Assembly: GCF_946479715.1 (NCBI RefSeq)
Contig: NZ_CAMLHF010000085.1
Coordinates: forward strand, 1-22,115
Length of the DNA: 22,115 nt
Reading direction: 5' to 3'
Source: an uncultured Pedobacter sp.
GTDB lineage: Bacteria > Bacteroidota > Bacteroidia > Sphingobacteriales > Sphingobacteriaceae
In this document: piece after piece, positions 15,137 through 22,115 of the stretch
How positions within the stretch are numbered: the first letter of the stretch is position 1
Layout of the letters: every line of letters begins with the position of its first letter
Made by a program: the position numbers and the translations under genes
The notes under the pieces: model-generated
Told to the model about the DNA's origin: nothing
Databases searched by the model: none
Seen by the model: the letters and a program-made list of their open reading frames with translations, nothing else

Positions 15137-16562
15137 TCTGTACTACCTCCAAATTAAGTATCTCACCTAATTTTTTAATTTTTGAAGCAATGTGTCCCTT
15201 ACCTATCGCACAATGATGGGCAGGGCCTTCCTGGTTCCAGGCCTCTACAAAGTTCCTTGCACCCGACGAAAATTTATACCTGCTATTGGTATTTCCAATC
15301 TCCAGAATCGGGCCTGCAACCGATTCTGCCTCGGCAACCAGTAATTTCAGCGTTCCCTTGCCAGTTTCTACTACCGACAATAGCGTAACCAGGCCATGGC
15401 TAACGGACATCTCTACCGACAAACCATTTCCAACCTTACCGTGATAAACTTTTAGCGGTTTAACTTTTATCTTTCCTTCTGCTATTCCCGGATGACAGGG
15501 CCCATCATGCCCCATCATCACTACATCATCGTTAAAATCCATGGCGTAATACTCAGTAAAAGATCCCCCTGCACCAAAACTATCCATGATCTTCATGGCC
15601 TGCACATTTTTAATTTCGTATTCGCCAGCTACGGGAACGTGTTTGCCGGTAAGTAAGGAATTGCCAAGTATAACAGAAGTAACCGTATTTTCATTTTCGG
15701 CATTGCCGGTGCCTTTATGGTAATAGGCAAATGAACCCAGATCATACTTATCAACCAGTTTATCCAGCGCCACAGCAGTTTTAGCTGCCCGATGCAGTTC
15801 TTCTGCTAAACAATCGTCCTGAACATCAAATTCAGTTTTAATTTCAGTTAGTTTTTCTTCGATTTCTGTATCGGTTACGCTGGTTCTTAATGCCGACAAT
15901 TCATCAACTTCAAGGATTTCGATGTGCCCGCCAAATGTTGCACACTGAAGGGTAAGATCGGTATAGATGTCGAGCATCCCTCCGTAATAATTACCCATCA
16001 CACCAAGCCGGTTGTACTGCATAGTTCTGGCTACTTGCGCTGCCTGTATCCATTCTTGTATTTGCGTCCAAACATGTGCATCATCATAAAGCAACCCGGT
16101 AACCTGAAAAAAGGGAATATTGCTGCGACGAAACACATTTGCAATTTCAGGTACCGAACATGAAGAACAATACGCCAGCCACTCGCCTGTCATTGCAGTC
16201 CTATTTTCCATGCTGTTAAAGCTTTCATAATCAATACTGGCCTGTGGGGCAAGATTAAGAACAATTACCGGCACCCCCGCCTTTCTTACTACTGGCAGCA
16301 CAGTTGATGACAGTGCATAGGTAGTTGCATATAGAAATATCAGATCAACATCCTCTTGCTTAAATTTTAAGCCAGCATCATAAGCTTTTTCCGGTGTGTC
16401 TATCAGGCCAAGGTTAATAATTTCGGCATCAAAAGCTTCCATGCTTTTTGCCACCACCTCAACGTATTCAGTTAGCCGTTGTTTAAGTCCTGTAAATTGG
16501 CACCAATATGCTTGCAGACCTATACCAAATAATCCTATCCTAACCCTAGATTGTTTATACAT
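15129..16562 (-). CDS. L-arabinose/L-fucose isomerase-family protein
   Basis: The 477 residues resemble AraA/FucI-type ketol-isomerases, which interconvert an aldose and ketose with Mn2+ in the cytoplasm. Metal and catalytic residues can be lined up with E. coli AraA (Glu306, Glu333, His350, His450): Glu314 (VAGEYEIK), Glu337 (FTEYYAMDF), His352 (MGHDGPCHPG) and His449 or His450 (PAHHCAIGKGH). The N-terminal part (RIGLFGIGLQAYW, residues 8-20) is also family-like. It follows the GH106 gene after 9 bp and is surely co-transcribed with it. That partner releases L-rhamnose, for which the usual isomerase is the unrelated RhaA, so the true substrate could be another deoxy or pentose sugar. The specificity is unresolved. 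Confidence 0.85.
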   Translation of the reverse strand: MYKQSRVRIGLFGIGLQAYWCQFTGLKQRLTEYVEVVAKSMEAFDAEIINLGLIDTPEKAYDAGLKFKQEDVDLIFLYATTYALSSTVLPVVRKAGVPVIVLNLAPQASIDYESFNSMENRTAMTGEWLAYCSSCSVPEIANVFRRSNIPFFQVTGLLYDDAHVWTQIQEWIQAAQVARTMQYNRLGVMGNYYGGMLDIYTDLTLQCATFGGHIEILEVDELSALRTSVTDTEIEEKLTEIKTEFDVQDDCLAEELHRAAKTAVALDKLVDKYDLGSFAYYHKGTGNAENENTVTSVILGNSLLTGKHVPVAGEYEIKNVQAMKIMDSFGAGGSFTEYYAMDFNDDVVMMGHDGPCHPGIAEGKIKVKPLKVYHGKVGNGLSVEMSVSHGLVTLLSVVETGKGTLKLLVAEAESVAGPILEIGNTNSRYKFSSGARNFVEAWNQEGPAHHCAIGKGHIASKIKKLGEILNLEVVQIK

Positions 16563-16571
16563 TATAATATT

Positions 16572-19571
16572 TTATTTTTTTGTAGTTTCCTGAATGATGT
16601 TTACCGGGCCCATAAGTCCTGATTCTTGTAAAGGAGAGTCGGCATTGTACTGTTTGGAAGTGGTAAAAGTATATCTTCCGCTTGTACGAGGCTTGTTATT
16701 CAATAGCCAATCTGGCCATTTATCATCCTTAATTCCATCATCAGGTTTTTTCTCATCACCAATTAGCCTGTTGCCCCAAAGGTTCACCACTTCAATTTTG
16801 AGCTGGTTGTTTTTTGCCTGCAAATGGTTAGAGATGTCAATTTTCCATGGAGCAGTCCATACTATACCAATTTCTTTTCCATTTAAGGTAACACGGGCCA
16901 TATTCTTTACCTTTCCAAGCTCCAGATATATCGGTTGTTTTAGGTTTGCCTCTGGAAAATCGAAGGTTTTATGATAGGCAGCCGTACCAGAGTAGTATTT
17001 AATTCCCTCATCTTTGTTTGTAGTCCAATCAGATAATTTATCAAATGTAGCGCTTGCAGGCCCTCCCCATTTAGGGTCAAATTTAACCTCCCAAGGCCCA
17101 TCGAGCGTTACAAGTGTTTTTGTTAAAGTTTCCTTTTTTGTTTTTGATGCCAGCCATTTGTTCTCTTTAGAGAACATGATGAAACAGCTTTCATAGGCAT
17201 CCAATTGCAAAGGAATAGTAGTAACCTCGTGATTTGTTTTGAAGTCATTTAATGGAATACGTTTTCCGGTAATGGCATTCCATAATTCAGGTGATCCTTG
17301 TACACTGCGGAACCTGGCATCTACTTTTATTGGTTTGTTTTGTGTGTTCGACAAGAAATAAAGGTCCCAGTTGCTTCCTGTACGATGGGTATATCTGATG
17401 TCATCAGCAACGAAATCTTCAACTACATTTTCTGATCTTAAAATATCAGCAGTAAGCTCATACCTCGGGTATAAATTATCAATCCGGCTGGCTAGTTCGC
17501 CACCCCAGATCAGGGTACCTTTGCCATAAGTTCTTTTTGTTTGCGCTGCAGGTTTGGTTACAGAACCCCATATGATTTCACTTAATGCCAATACTTTTTT
17601 GTCGCAATCAGGAAAGCCACTCAGACTTGGAGATCTTAATGGTGGGCTACCTACTACGGTTGCCCCTTGCTTTACCAGTTCCCCAATTTTGGTAAGCAGT
17701 TCAGGCGTCATTGACTCGTAAGCAGGCAGTACAAGTAAGCGGTAAGATGCACCGCTTGGAAACACTACATTTTTGCCTTTTACAGAGGCTTTCATGAGCT
17801 GTAATGGCGAACAACCATCGAAATTATATTCTTTTCTGTTACCAATCGTATCGCCCTGAATTGCTGATGCTGGCGGCAAGAAAACATGCGGAGCGCCTTC
17901 TGGGGTCATATATAAAATATCTGCCACTGTACGCCCCTGCTGTAACAGGTACTGGCAACGTGTAATGTATTGGTGATAAGCCGTTGCCATTGGCCACCAG
18001 GTTTGTCCACGATCCCAATGCACGCCATAAGGGCCCATTGTTGCGCCTGGTTTTAAGGAATCAGGTAAGAACTGATTTTGGAAAGTATGGTAAACAAAAC
18101 GGTTTATGCCGGCGGCAAAAGCCCAATCGCCCTGGTTTTTTACTGACCCCGGATGTTGCTTCCATCCTTCATTATTCTGTGCTGTAAAGGCTTCGGCCGG
18201 CACAAGCGATCTGCCTTCTACATGGGCAATAGATGTTGCTTCAATTACGCTGTAAGTAGAATTAAAGCCAAAACCTTTACTCCAAAACTCGGCCATAGGC
18301 ACATCTGCAACGCTGCCAAGATCTATATCTGCAGTCGGGTTCATGTCGTAGGGCTCTATGGATAAGGAAAGGCCATGACGCTTGCCATATTGTTTTACAT
18401 GGTTCGCATGGTTTTGCAACACAAGTTCCTGTGCGGTTAACCTTAGGTCCCACAAGAATCGTTCGCTTTCTTCTCTTGAGCCCACAACATTTCCTGAGTA
18501 AACCGGATAATAGGTTATCGGATCGTAGCCTCTTCTTTTTAGAAACTCTTGTCTGAAATTCGCTGTCCAGTTTTGGGCGCCCATTTCCCAACTGTCCATA
18601 TGCAGCCTTTTTAACCCGCCGTTACTCTTGCTGTCGGGTTTAGCTATTTTTTTGAAGATTTTACCAAGGTAGGCATCCAGGTGGGCATTAAGTGCGGCAG
18701 TATCCAGTTTATCGGCTTCAAAACCTAGTCCCGGGACAGGCGCTGGTCGGGTAATTGCACCGTTATTACGGCTGCCAAAGCGCATAACTATCCATTTGCC
18801 TGCTGGCGGGGTCCAGTTCAGGGTTCCATCGGCATCCATCTTACCGGTAAGGTCTATTATTTTACCTTTTTCAATGCCTTTTCCCTGATCCGACTTAACA
18901 TCAGGTTCCGCTAAATAAGGTTTTACTGTTGCAGAGCTATATGGGGCACGATAATACAGTGCCTTTTCTTCGTAATCGCTAATTGTTTTTACAGAGGCGG
19001 GCGCCGGAAAAGCCAAAACAGCCACATCTTTATAATACTCTCGCCATTGTTTCTTAAAGTCTTCTGTTAGGTTCCCTTCGCCAAAAAAAGGATTTTTAGG
19101 TGCCGGTACCGGCAGCACAATTTTCTTACGACCATCTGAAGAAACGGTAACCTGACTCGACACCAGGTGCTGCATCGATTGTTCTGCTTTAACCCATGGG
19201 CCACCGCTGCCTGTCCATCCGGGACCTATCCCCAATGTGATTTCTATCCCCAGGCGTCGCGCTTCCTTTTCTGCATGGGCAAACAAAGATGTCCACTGCT
19301 CGCTAAGGAAATCAACAGTTCCTCTAGGCACCCCAACGTTTACTTCCAGAAAGATCAAATTGCCAATGCCAGCCTTTTTCATAGACTCCAGATCTTTGGT
19401 TATCGTTTTGGCGTTCATATTTCCATCCATGAAATACCAGTAGACACCGGGTTTATATTTATCCGATGGATTGGCAAAACCTGCTTTCATCTGTGCTAAC
19501 TGCGCTGTGGCAGAAACAATTGAGAAACAAATAAGAACAAAAATTAAAAAAAAGTGATTTAAGTATTTCAT
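16572..19571 (-). CDS. Secreted GH106-family glycoside hydrolase (alpha-L-rhamnosidase-like)
   Basis: This 999-residue protein has a signal peptide (about 1-23, ending SATAQ) for export to the periplasm or surface. Residues about 42-95 (YKPGVYWYFMDGNMNAK, LESMKKAGIGNLIFLE) are the conserved entry of the GH106 barrel, followed by GIGPGWTGSGGPWV. DSWEMGAQNW (Glu near 328) and LVPAEAFTA (Glu near 459) supply candidate catalytic carboxylates; their roles are inferred, not demonstrated. From about 830 a beta-sandwich (GPWEVKFDPKWGGP, AAYHKTFDFPEAN) resembles the sugar-binding domain at the end of GH2/GH106 enzymes. It is the first gene of a two-gene operon with the isomerase and is divergent from an AraC regulator. 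It would remove terminal L-rhamnose from plant polysaccharides or glycosides. Confidence 0.9.
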   Translation of the reverse strand: MKYLNHFFLIFVLICFSIVSATAQLAQMKAGFANPSDKYKPGVYWYFMDGNMNAKTITKDLESMKKAGIGNLIFLEVNVGVPRGTVDFLSEQWTSLFAHAEKEARRLGIEITLGIGPGWTGSGGPWVKAEQSMQHLVSSQVTVSSDGRKKIVLPVPAPKNPFFGEGNLTEDFKKQWREYYKDVAVLAFPAPASVKTISDYEEKALYYRAPYSSATVKPYLAEPDVKSDQGKGIEKGKIIDLTGKMDADGTLNWTPPAGKWIVMRFGSRNNGAITRPAPVPGLGFEADKLDTAALNAHLDAYLGKIFKKIAKPDSKSNGGLKRLHMDSWEMGAQNWTANFRQEFLKRRGYDPITYYPVYSGNVVGSREESERFLWDLRLTAQELVLQNHANHVKQYGKRHGLSLSIEPYDMNPTADIDLGSVADVPMAEFWSKGFGFNSTYSVIEATSIAHVEGRSLVPAEAFTAQNNEGWKQHPGSVKNQGDWAFAAGINRFVYHTFQNQFLPDSLKPGATMGPYGVHWDRGQTWWPMATAYHQYITRCQYLLQQGRTVADILYMTPEGAPHVFLPPASAIQGDTIGNRKEYNFDGCSPLQLMKASVKGKNVVFPSGASYRLLVLPAYESMTPELLTKIGELVKQGATVVGSPPLRSPSLSGFPDCDKKVLALSEIIWGSVTKPAAQTKRTYGKGTLIWGGELASRIDNLYPRYELTADILRSENVVEDFVADDIRYTHRTGSNWDLYFLSNTQNKPIKVDARFRSVQGSPELWNAITGKRIPLNDFKTNHEVTTIPLQLDAYESCFIMFSKENKWLASKTKKETLTKTLVTLDGPWEVKFDPKWGGPASATFDKLSDWTTNKDEGIKYYSGTAAYHKTFDFPEANLKQPIYLELGKVKNMARVTLNGKEIGIVWTAPWKIDISNHLQAKNNQLKIEVVNLWGNRLIGDEKKPDDGIKDDKWPDWLLNNKPRTSGRYTFTTSKQYNADSPLQESGLMGPVNIIQETTKK

Positions 19572-19757
19572 GCAGCTGTTTTTTTTCGCCAGCTAACTAA
19601 ACTCGGCATTAATTATCTAACGGTTTATATTGGTACCCAAAACTATCTTTATTGGCAGTCAAATAAATAGAGGTTTTGACAAAAGACCTGCATTTTTTGA
19701 TATTTAAGGGGTATTTTATGATTTTTCTTAGTAGTTTTAACCTTACAGTTGCCTAGT

Positions 19758-20651
19758 ATGATTAATTTCTATAAGTATCTCCCTGTCAGCAAAGAAGATG
19801 AAAGTTGGGGACTGACTGTGTTAAATGCTGGATGTACACATATTGAACCTACTAGTACATATCCCTTCAAAAATCATCCGGCACACCACAATTTCAACTG
19901 GAACAGTTGGAGGACCTTGCAGGAGTATCAGGTTATTTACATCACTCGTGGAAGCGGTATCTTTGAATCAGAAAATTATAAACAGACCAAAATCAATGCA
20001 GGAACAGTCATTGTGCTGTTCCCAAATGAACGCCACCGTTATAAACCCGATCCGGAAACAGGTTGGGATGAATATTGGGTAGGCGTAAAAGGTAAAATAA
20101 TAGACAATCTGGTTTCATCGGGCTATTTGAAACCCGAATCGCCAACCCAATATATTGGATTTAATGAAAGTATACTCGATGTATACAATGGTATTATTGA
20201 AAAAACGAAACAAGAGCGTCCTGGCTATCAGCCTCTGGTTTCTGGAGCAGTTTTTTATCTGCTTGGTGCCTGCCATTCGCTTGCTAAACAACACACCCTT
20301 GGTAACCAGGAAGAAGATAATGTTATAAACCGGGCAATGCTCTTGTTTCGTTCAAATATAAATAACCCATACTCGGCCGAACAGGCCGCTCAAGATCTTT
20401 GTGTTGGGTACTCCTCGTTTCGGAAGTTGTTCAAAAATTACACAGGTTTATCTCCAGGTCAGTATTACCTTCAACTTAAAATAGAAAAGGCAAAGGATCT
20501 GTTGTGCAACAGTAATATACCGATCAAAGAGATCTCTATTGATCTTAATTTTGAATCCAGCTTCTATTTTTCAAAGCTTTTTAAAGAGAAAACCGGATTA
20601 AAACCAACAGACTACAGAAAACGCTGCAGAGATACTATAAACGAAGCGTAA
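19758..20651 (+). CDS. AraC-family transcriptional regulator with N-terminal cupin sensor
   Basis: The 297 residues from ATG 19758 begin MINFYKYLPVSKEDESWGL, which is how related regulators I remember begin. A TTG three codons upstream (19749) is open but unlikely. The N-terminal half is an AraC-type sugar-binding cupin (YQVIYITRGSGIFES, INAGTVIVLFPNERHRYKP). The C-terminal ~100 residues hold two HTH motifs (YSAEQAAQDLCVGYSSFRKL and IPIKEISIDLNFESSFYFSK), ending KTGLKPTDYRK. It is divergent from the GH106-isomerase operon with 186 bp between start codons and most likely activates it in response to the released sugar. Its stop is 10 bp from that of the convergent NmrA-type gene. Confidence 0.92.
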   Translation: MINFYKYLPVSKEDESWGLTVLNAGCTHIEPTSTYPFKNHPAHHNFNWNSWRTLQEYQVIYITRGSGIFESENYKQTKINAGTVIVLFPNERHRYKPDPETGWDEYWVGVKGKIIDNLVSSGYLKPESPTQYIGFNESILDVYNGIIEKTKQERPGYQPLVSGAVFYLLGACHSLAKQHTLGNQEEDNVINRAMLLFRSNINNPYSAEQAAQDLCVGYSSFRKLFKNYTGLSPGQYYLQLKIEKAKDLLCNSNIPIKEISIDLNFESSFYFSKLFKEKTGLKPTDYRKRCRDTINEA

Positions 20652-20661
20652 TTGAGCTCTC

Positions 20662-21546
20662 CTATCCGTTGTAGGCAATGGCAAACTGTTTTGCAAAATC
20701 TTCAAGTTTGATCTTACCAATTGGAACAGTGTTTTTGGATTCGAAATCCTCCCAAAGTACACCGCTTTTAATGGCTGTGCCCATTTCTACATAATTCTTT
20801 GCAATTTCCTCTGGAAGTCCGGCTCCTACCATTCCATCAAAGGCCTGCACATCATCAAATGCTACCCATGGCAATTCAGGCTTACCAATTGCTTTTCCTA
20901 GCTCCTCTGCAACTTCTTTAAGCAGGCGCTTATCACTTGCAATGTAAAAAATGCTCTTTCCAGTAAAGCCTTCTTTAATTTTACCTGCAGCGGCAGCAGC
21001 TATATCCTTTGGATCGACCATAATGAGTGGTTGATCTGCGCCATAGTTAGACCCGATGATTCCCATGTGTCTGATCAAATCCTGATTTGCATAGAAATTG
21101 TTATAGAAAAATGCAGGGCGAAGGGTTAGTATATCAATATTCTCTAGTTTATCAAAGATCTGTTCAACAGCAAAAAGCCCTGCAATTGGTCCGGTTCCTT
21201 TTTCAAGATGAGCACCTATACTGCTCAATAAAATTACTTTTTTAACACCAGAGGCCTTTATTGCATTAGCATAGTGTTCGCCAACTTCTCTAATATGTCC
21301 TTTAAGGTCATTGGCAGAGAAATCATTAGGTACCATCAGATATACCAAATCGGCACCAGTGAAAGTATCTGTAAGAAAACGTTCGTCGTTTACTGATCCA
21401 ATTGCCGGGATTGCACCAAGACTTATAATTTCATCTGATTTTTCTTTGTTACTGGATACGATGGTTACCTGATGTCCTTCAGAAATCAGGTTAATTGAAA
21501 GTGGTCTGCTGATATTCCCCAGTGACCCGGTTATAATTATTTTCAT
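20662..21546 (-). CDS. NmrA-like / NAD(P)-binding SDR-family protein
   Basis: The 294 residues from ATG 21546 begin MKIIITGSLGNISRPLS, an atypical-SDR Rossmann loop (GxxGxxS, residues 7-13), then VTIVSSNKEK. The sequence has the NmrA/quinone-reductase-like pattern with VYLMVPND and KKVILLSSIGAH. It lacks the catalytic Tyr-x3-Lys of classical SDRs as far as I can see, as is usual in NmrA-type proteins. An in-frame TTG at 21573 would add nine residues, but it overlaps the promoter and was not chosen. It is divergent from an HxlR regulator, a pairing typical of redox- or quinone-responsive detoxification genes. Substrate unknown. Confidence 0.9.
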   Translation of the reverse strand: MKIIITGSLGNISRPLSINLISEGHQVTIVSSNKEKSDEIISLGAIPAIGSVNDERFLTDTFTGADLVYLMVPNDFSANDLKGHIREVGEHYANAIKASGVKKVILLSSIGAHLEKGTGPIAGLFAVEQIFDKLENIDILTLRPAFFYNNFYANQDLIRHMGIIGSNYGADQPLIMVDPKDIAAAAAGKIKEGFTGKSIFYIASDKRLLKEVAEELGKAIGKPELPWVAFDDVQAFDGMVGAGLPEEIAKNYVEMGTAIKSGVLWEDFESKNTVPIGKIKLEDFAKQFAIAYNG

Positions 21547-21570
21547 GATTGTTCTGTTTTTATTTAAAGA

Positions 21571-21602
21571 CAAAGTTATATTTGTACTTACTTTTATACA
21601 AG
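21571..21602 (-). promoter_or_regulatory. Candidate promoter of the NmrA-type gene
   Basis: On the minus strand TAACTTTG at 21578-21571 fits TANNTTTG. CTTG at 21602-21599 lies 20 bases upstream. The ATG is at 21546, giving a leader of about 20 bases. On the opposite strand TATATTTG (21577-21584) could be the -7 element for the HxlR gene, but its -33 partner is not convincing. Both overlap the operator-like sites. Confidence 0.6.
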
Positions 21603-21618
21603 TACTTACCCCAAAGTA
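21585..21618. promoter_or_regulatory. Repeated TACT/AGTA half-sites, candidate HxlR operators
   Basis: TACT-N8-AGTA occurs at 21589-21604 and again at 21603-21618, the two sharing bases. A third TACT starts at 21585. In addition GTACTT (21584-21589) and AAGTAC (21600-21605) form a perfect 6-bp inverted repeat with 10 bases between. HxlR proteins such as YodB bind TACT-N7-AGTA, so these sites are one base wider. They cover the -33 region of the NmrA-type promoter. Confidence 0.55.
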
Positions 21619-21624
21619 TGTATC

Positions 21625-21981
21625 ATGACAGCGATCAAAGAAAATTCAACTTTAAACGCCAATAGGCAAAACAATATGGCAACCTGCCCGGTTAGCTACG
21701 TAATGAGTAAGATTGGAGGTCATTGGAAACCAGTAATACTTTACCACCTCATGAGCGGACCAAAAAGGTATAGCGAGTTGAAGAAATTGATTCCTGCCAT
21801 AACTGAAAAAATGCTTATACAGCACCTCAAACAGATGCAGGAGGATGTGCTGGTTATCAGAAAAGCTGAGAACATTGTCCCTCCTTTTGTTACCTATAGT
21901 TTAAGTTTTGAGGGGGAAGAATTGAAGCCAATCCTGGATGCAATGGTTGAATGGGCCTTTGCGCGAGACTTTAAGGCATAA
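21625..21981 (+). CDS. HxlR-family winged-helix transcriptional regulator
   Basis: The 118 residues include the HxlR signature CPVSYVMSKIGGHWKPVILYHL (from Cys21), with RYSELKKLIPAITEKMLIQHLK as the recognition region. Cys21 is at the N-terminal position used for redox sensing in YodB/HypR-type members, so oxidant or electrophile sensing is plausible. The length is normal. It is divergent from the NmrA-type gene with 78 bp between start codons, and the TACT/AGTA sites there suggest that it represses that gene and itself. Its last 88 bases are also covered by a minus-strand reading frame of the DUF1080 gene. Confidence 0.94.
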   Translation: MTAIKENSTLNANRQNNMATCPVSYVMSKIGGHWKPVILYHLMSGPKRYSELKKLIPAITEKMLIQHLKQMQEDVLVIRKAENIVPPFVTYSLSFEGEELKPILDAMVEWAFARDFKA

Positions 21982-22115
21982 TCAAGGCCCTGCTTTAGCC
22001 TAATGTTCTTGAATTCAACCCGCATTTCAGGTGTTACGTGTACCTGAAGACCTAATAATCCTGCCATTCTACGATTGACAGGATCATTATCGGTAGCATC
22101 ACTCATTAATACACC
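21894..22115 (-). CDS. C-terminus of a DUF1080 (3-keto-disaccharide hydrolase-like) protein, cut by window edge
   Basis: On the minus strand the frame is open from the right edge (GVLMSDATDND) and includes NRRMAGLLGLQVHV and TPEMRVEFKNIRLKQG, the usual closing strands of DUF1080 domains (LQxH...VEFxNIRLK), a concanavalin-like fold found in secreted sugar-processing proteins. Members normally stop within a few residues of NIRLK. Here the frame runs on for about 28 codons to a stop at 21894, overlapping the HxlR gene by 88 bases. The extension reads like antisense of the regulator gene, so a lost stop codon or a sequencing error is possible. Most of the gene, including any signal peptide, is outside the window. 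Confidence 0.72.
   Translation of the reverse strand, partial: GVLMSDATDNDPVNRRMAGLLGLQVHVTPEMRVEFKNIRLKQGLDYALKSRAKAHSTIASRIGFNSSPSKLKL

Noticed and set aside
16594..16974. 126-codon plus-strand frame inside the GH106 gene
   Set aside because: Antisense to the beta-sandwich domain of GH106; no independent support.
18277..18591. 104-codon minus-strand frame overlapping GH106 in another frame
   Set aside because: Arg/Lys/Cys-rich shadow of the GH106 coding sequence; frame has no family features.
19638..19645. TAGTTTTG as the -7 element of the GH106 promoter
   Set aside because: It matches TANNTTTG on the minus strand, but the nearest upstream TTG is only 14 bases away, outside the 17-23 range.
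19671..19695. AGGT...ACCT around TTTTGACAAAAG as an AraC-type operator
   Set aside because: Arms are only four bases and the pairing beyond them slips by a base; too weak to call.
21547..21573. Upstream TTG start for the NmrA-type protein
   Set aside because: It would add residues before the Rossmann strand and place the start inside the -7 element; ATG at 21546 fits the family.

Overview
The window looks like chromosomal DNA of a Bacteroidota bacterium, most likely a Sphingobacteriaceae member close to Pedobacter. I infer this from AT-rich coding DNA, few clear Shine-Dalgarno sequences, several matches to the Bacteroidota promoter pattern TTG-N17-23-TANNTTTG, and the gene content (GH106 rhamnosidase, DUF1080 protein, IorAB-type oxidoreductase, XRE-pentapeptide regulator). 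No species-level marker, rRNA or tRNA gene is visible.

Layout. 1-2226 (minus): a two-subunit molybdenum hydroxylase, with the large subunit cut by the left edge. 2340-6497 (minus): a compact four-gene unit of two large uncharacterised proteins, a DUF1360 membrane protein and a small CC-motif protein. This is the best candidate for an undescribed system. 6763-9369 (plus): a four-gene unit of a small conserved protein, a 7-helix membrane protein, a HisKA_3 histidine kinase and a NarL-type response regulator. 9382-11766 (minus): a 794-residue TPR-like protein. 11865-13936: a cyclase-family metal hydrolase (minus) divergent from an XRE-pentapeptide regulator (plus), separated by three phased copies of an ACT-N3-AGT operator-like site. 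13937-14353: no gene, but two large palindromes centred at 14000 and 14173. 14354-15136 (plus): exodeoxyribonuclease III. 15129-19571 (minus): an arabinose/fucose-type isomerase downstream of a secreted GH106 alpha-L-rhamnosidase, divergent from an AraC regulator (19758-20651, plus). 20662-21981: an NmrA-type NAD(P)-binding protein (minus) divergent from an HxlR regulator (plus) with a promoter/operator overlap between them. 21894-22115 (minus): the C-terminus of a DUF1080 protein, overlapping the 3' end of the HxlR gene.

How the genes work together. The window is a series of small regulator-target modules: cyclase with XRE-pentapeptide, GH106/isomerase with AraC, and NmrA protein with HxlR. 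In two of these the intergenic DNA carries repeated sites overlapping a recognisable promoter. The GH106 and isomerase genes are 9 bp apart and probably handle one plant-derived sugar. The 2340-6497 cluster and the two-component cluster start divergently from a 265-bp region with a 22-bp palindrome, so the signalling genes could control the unknown cluster; this is inference only.
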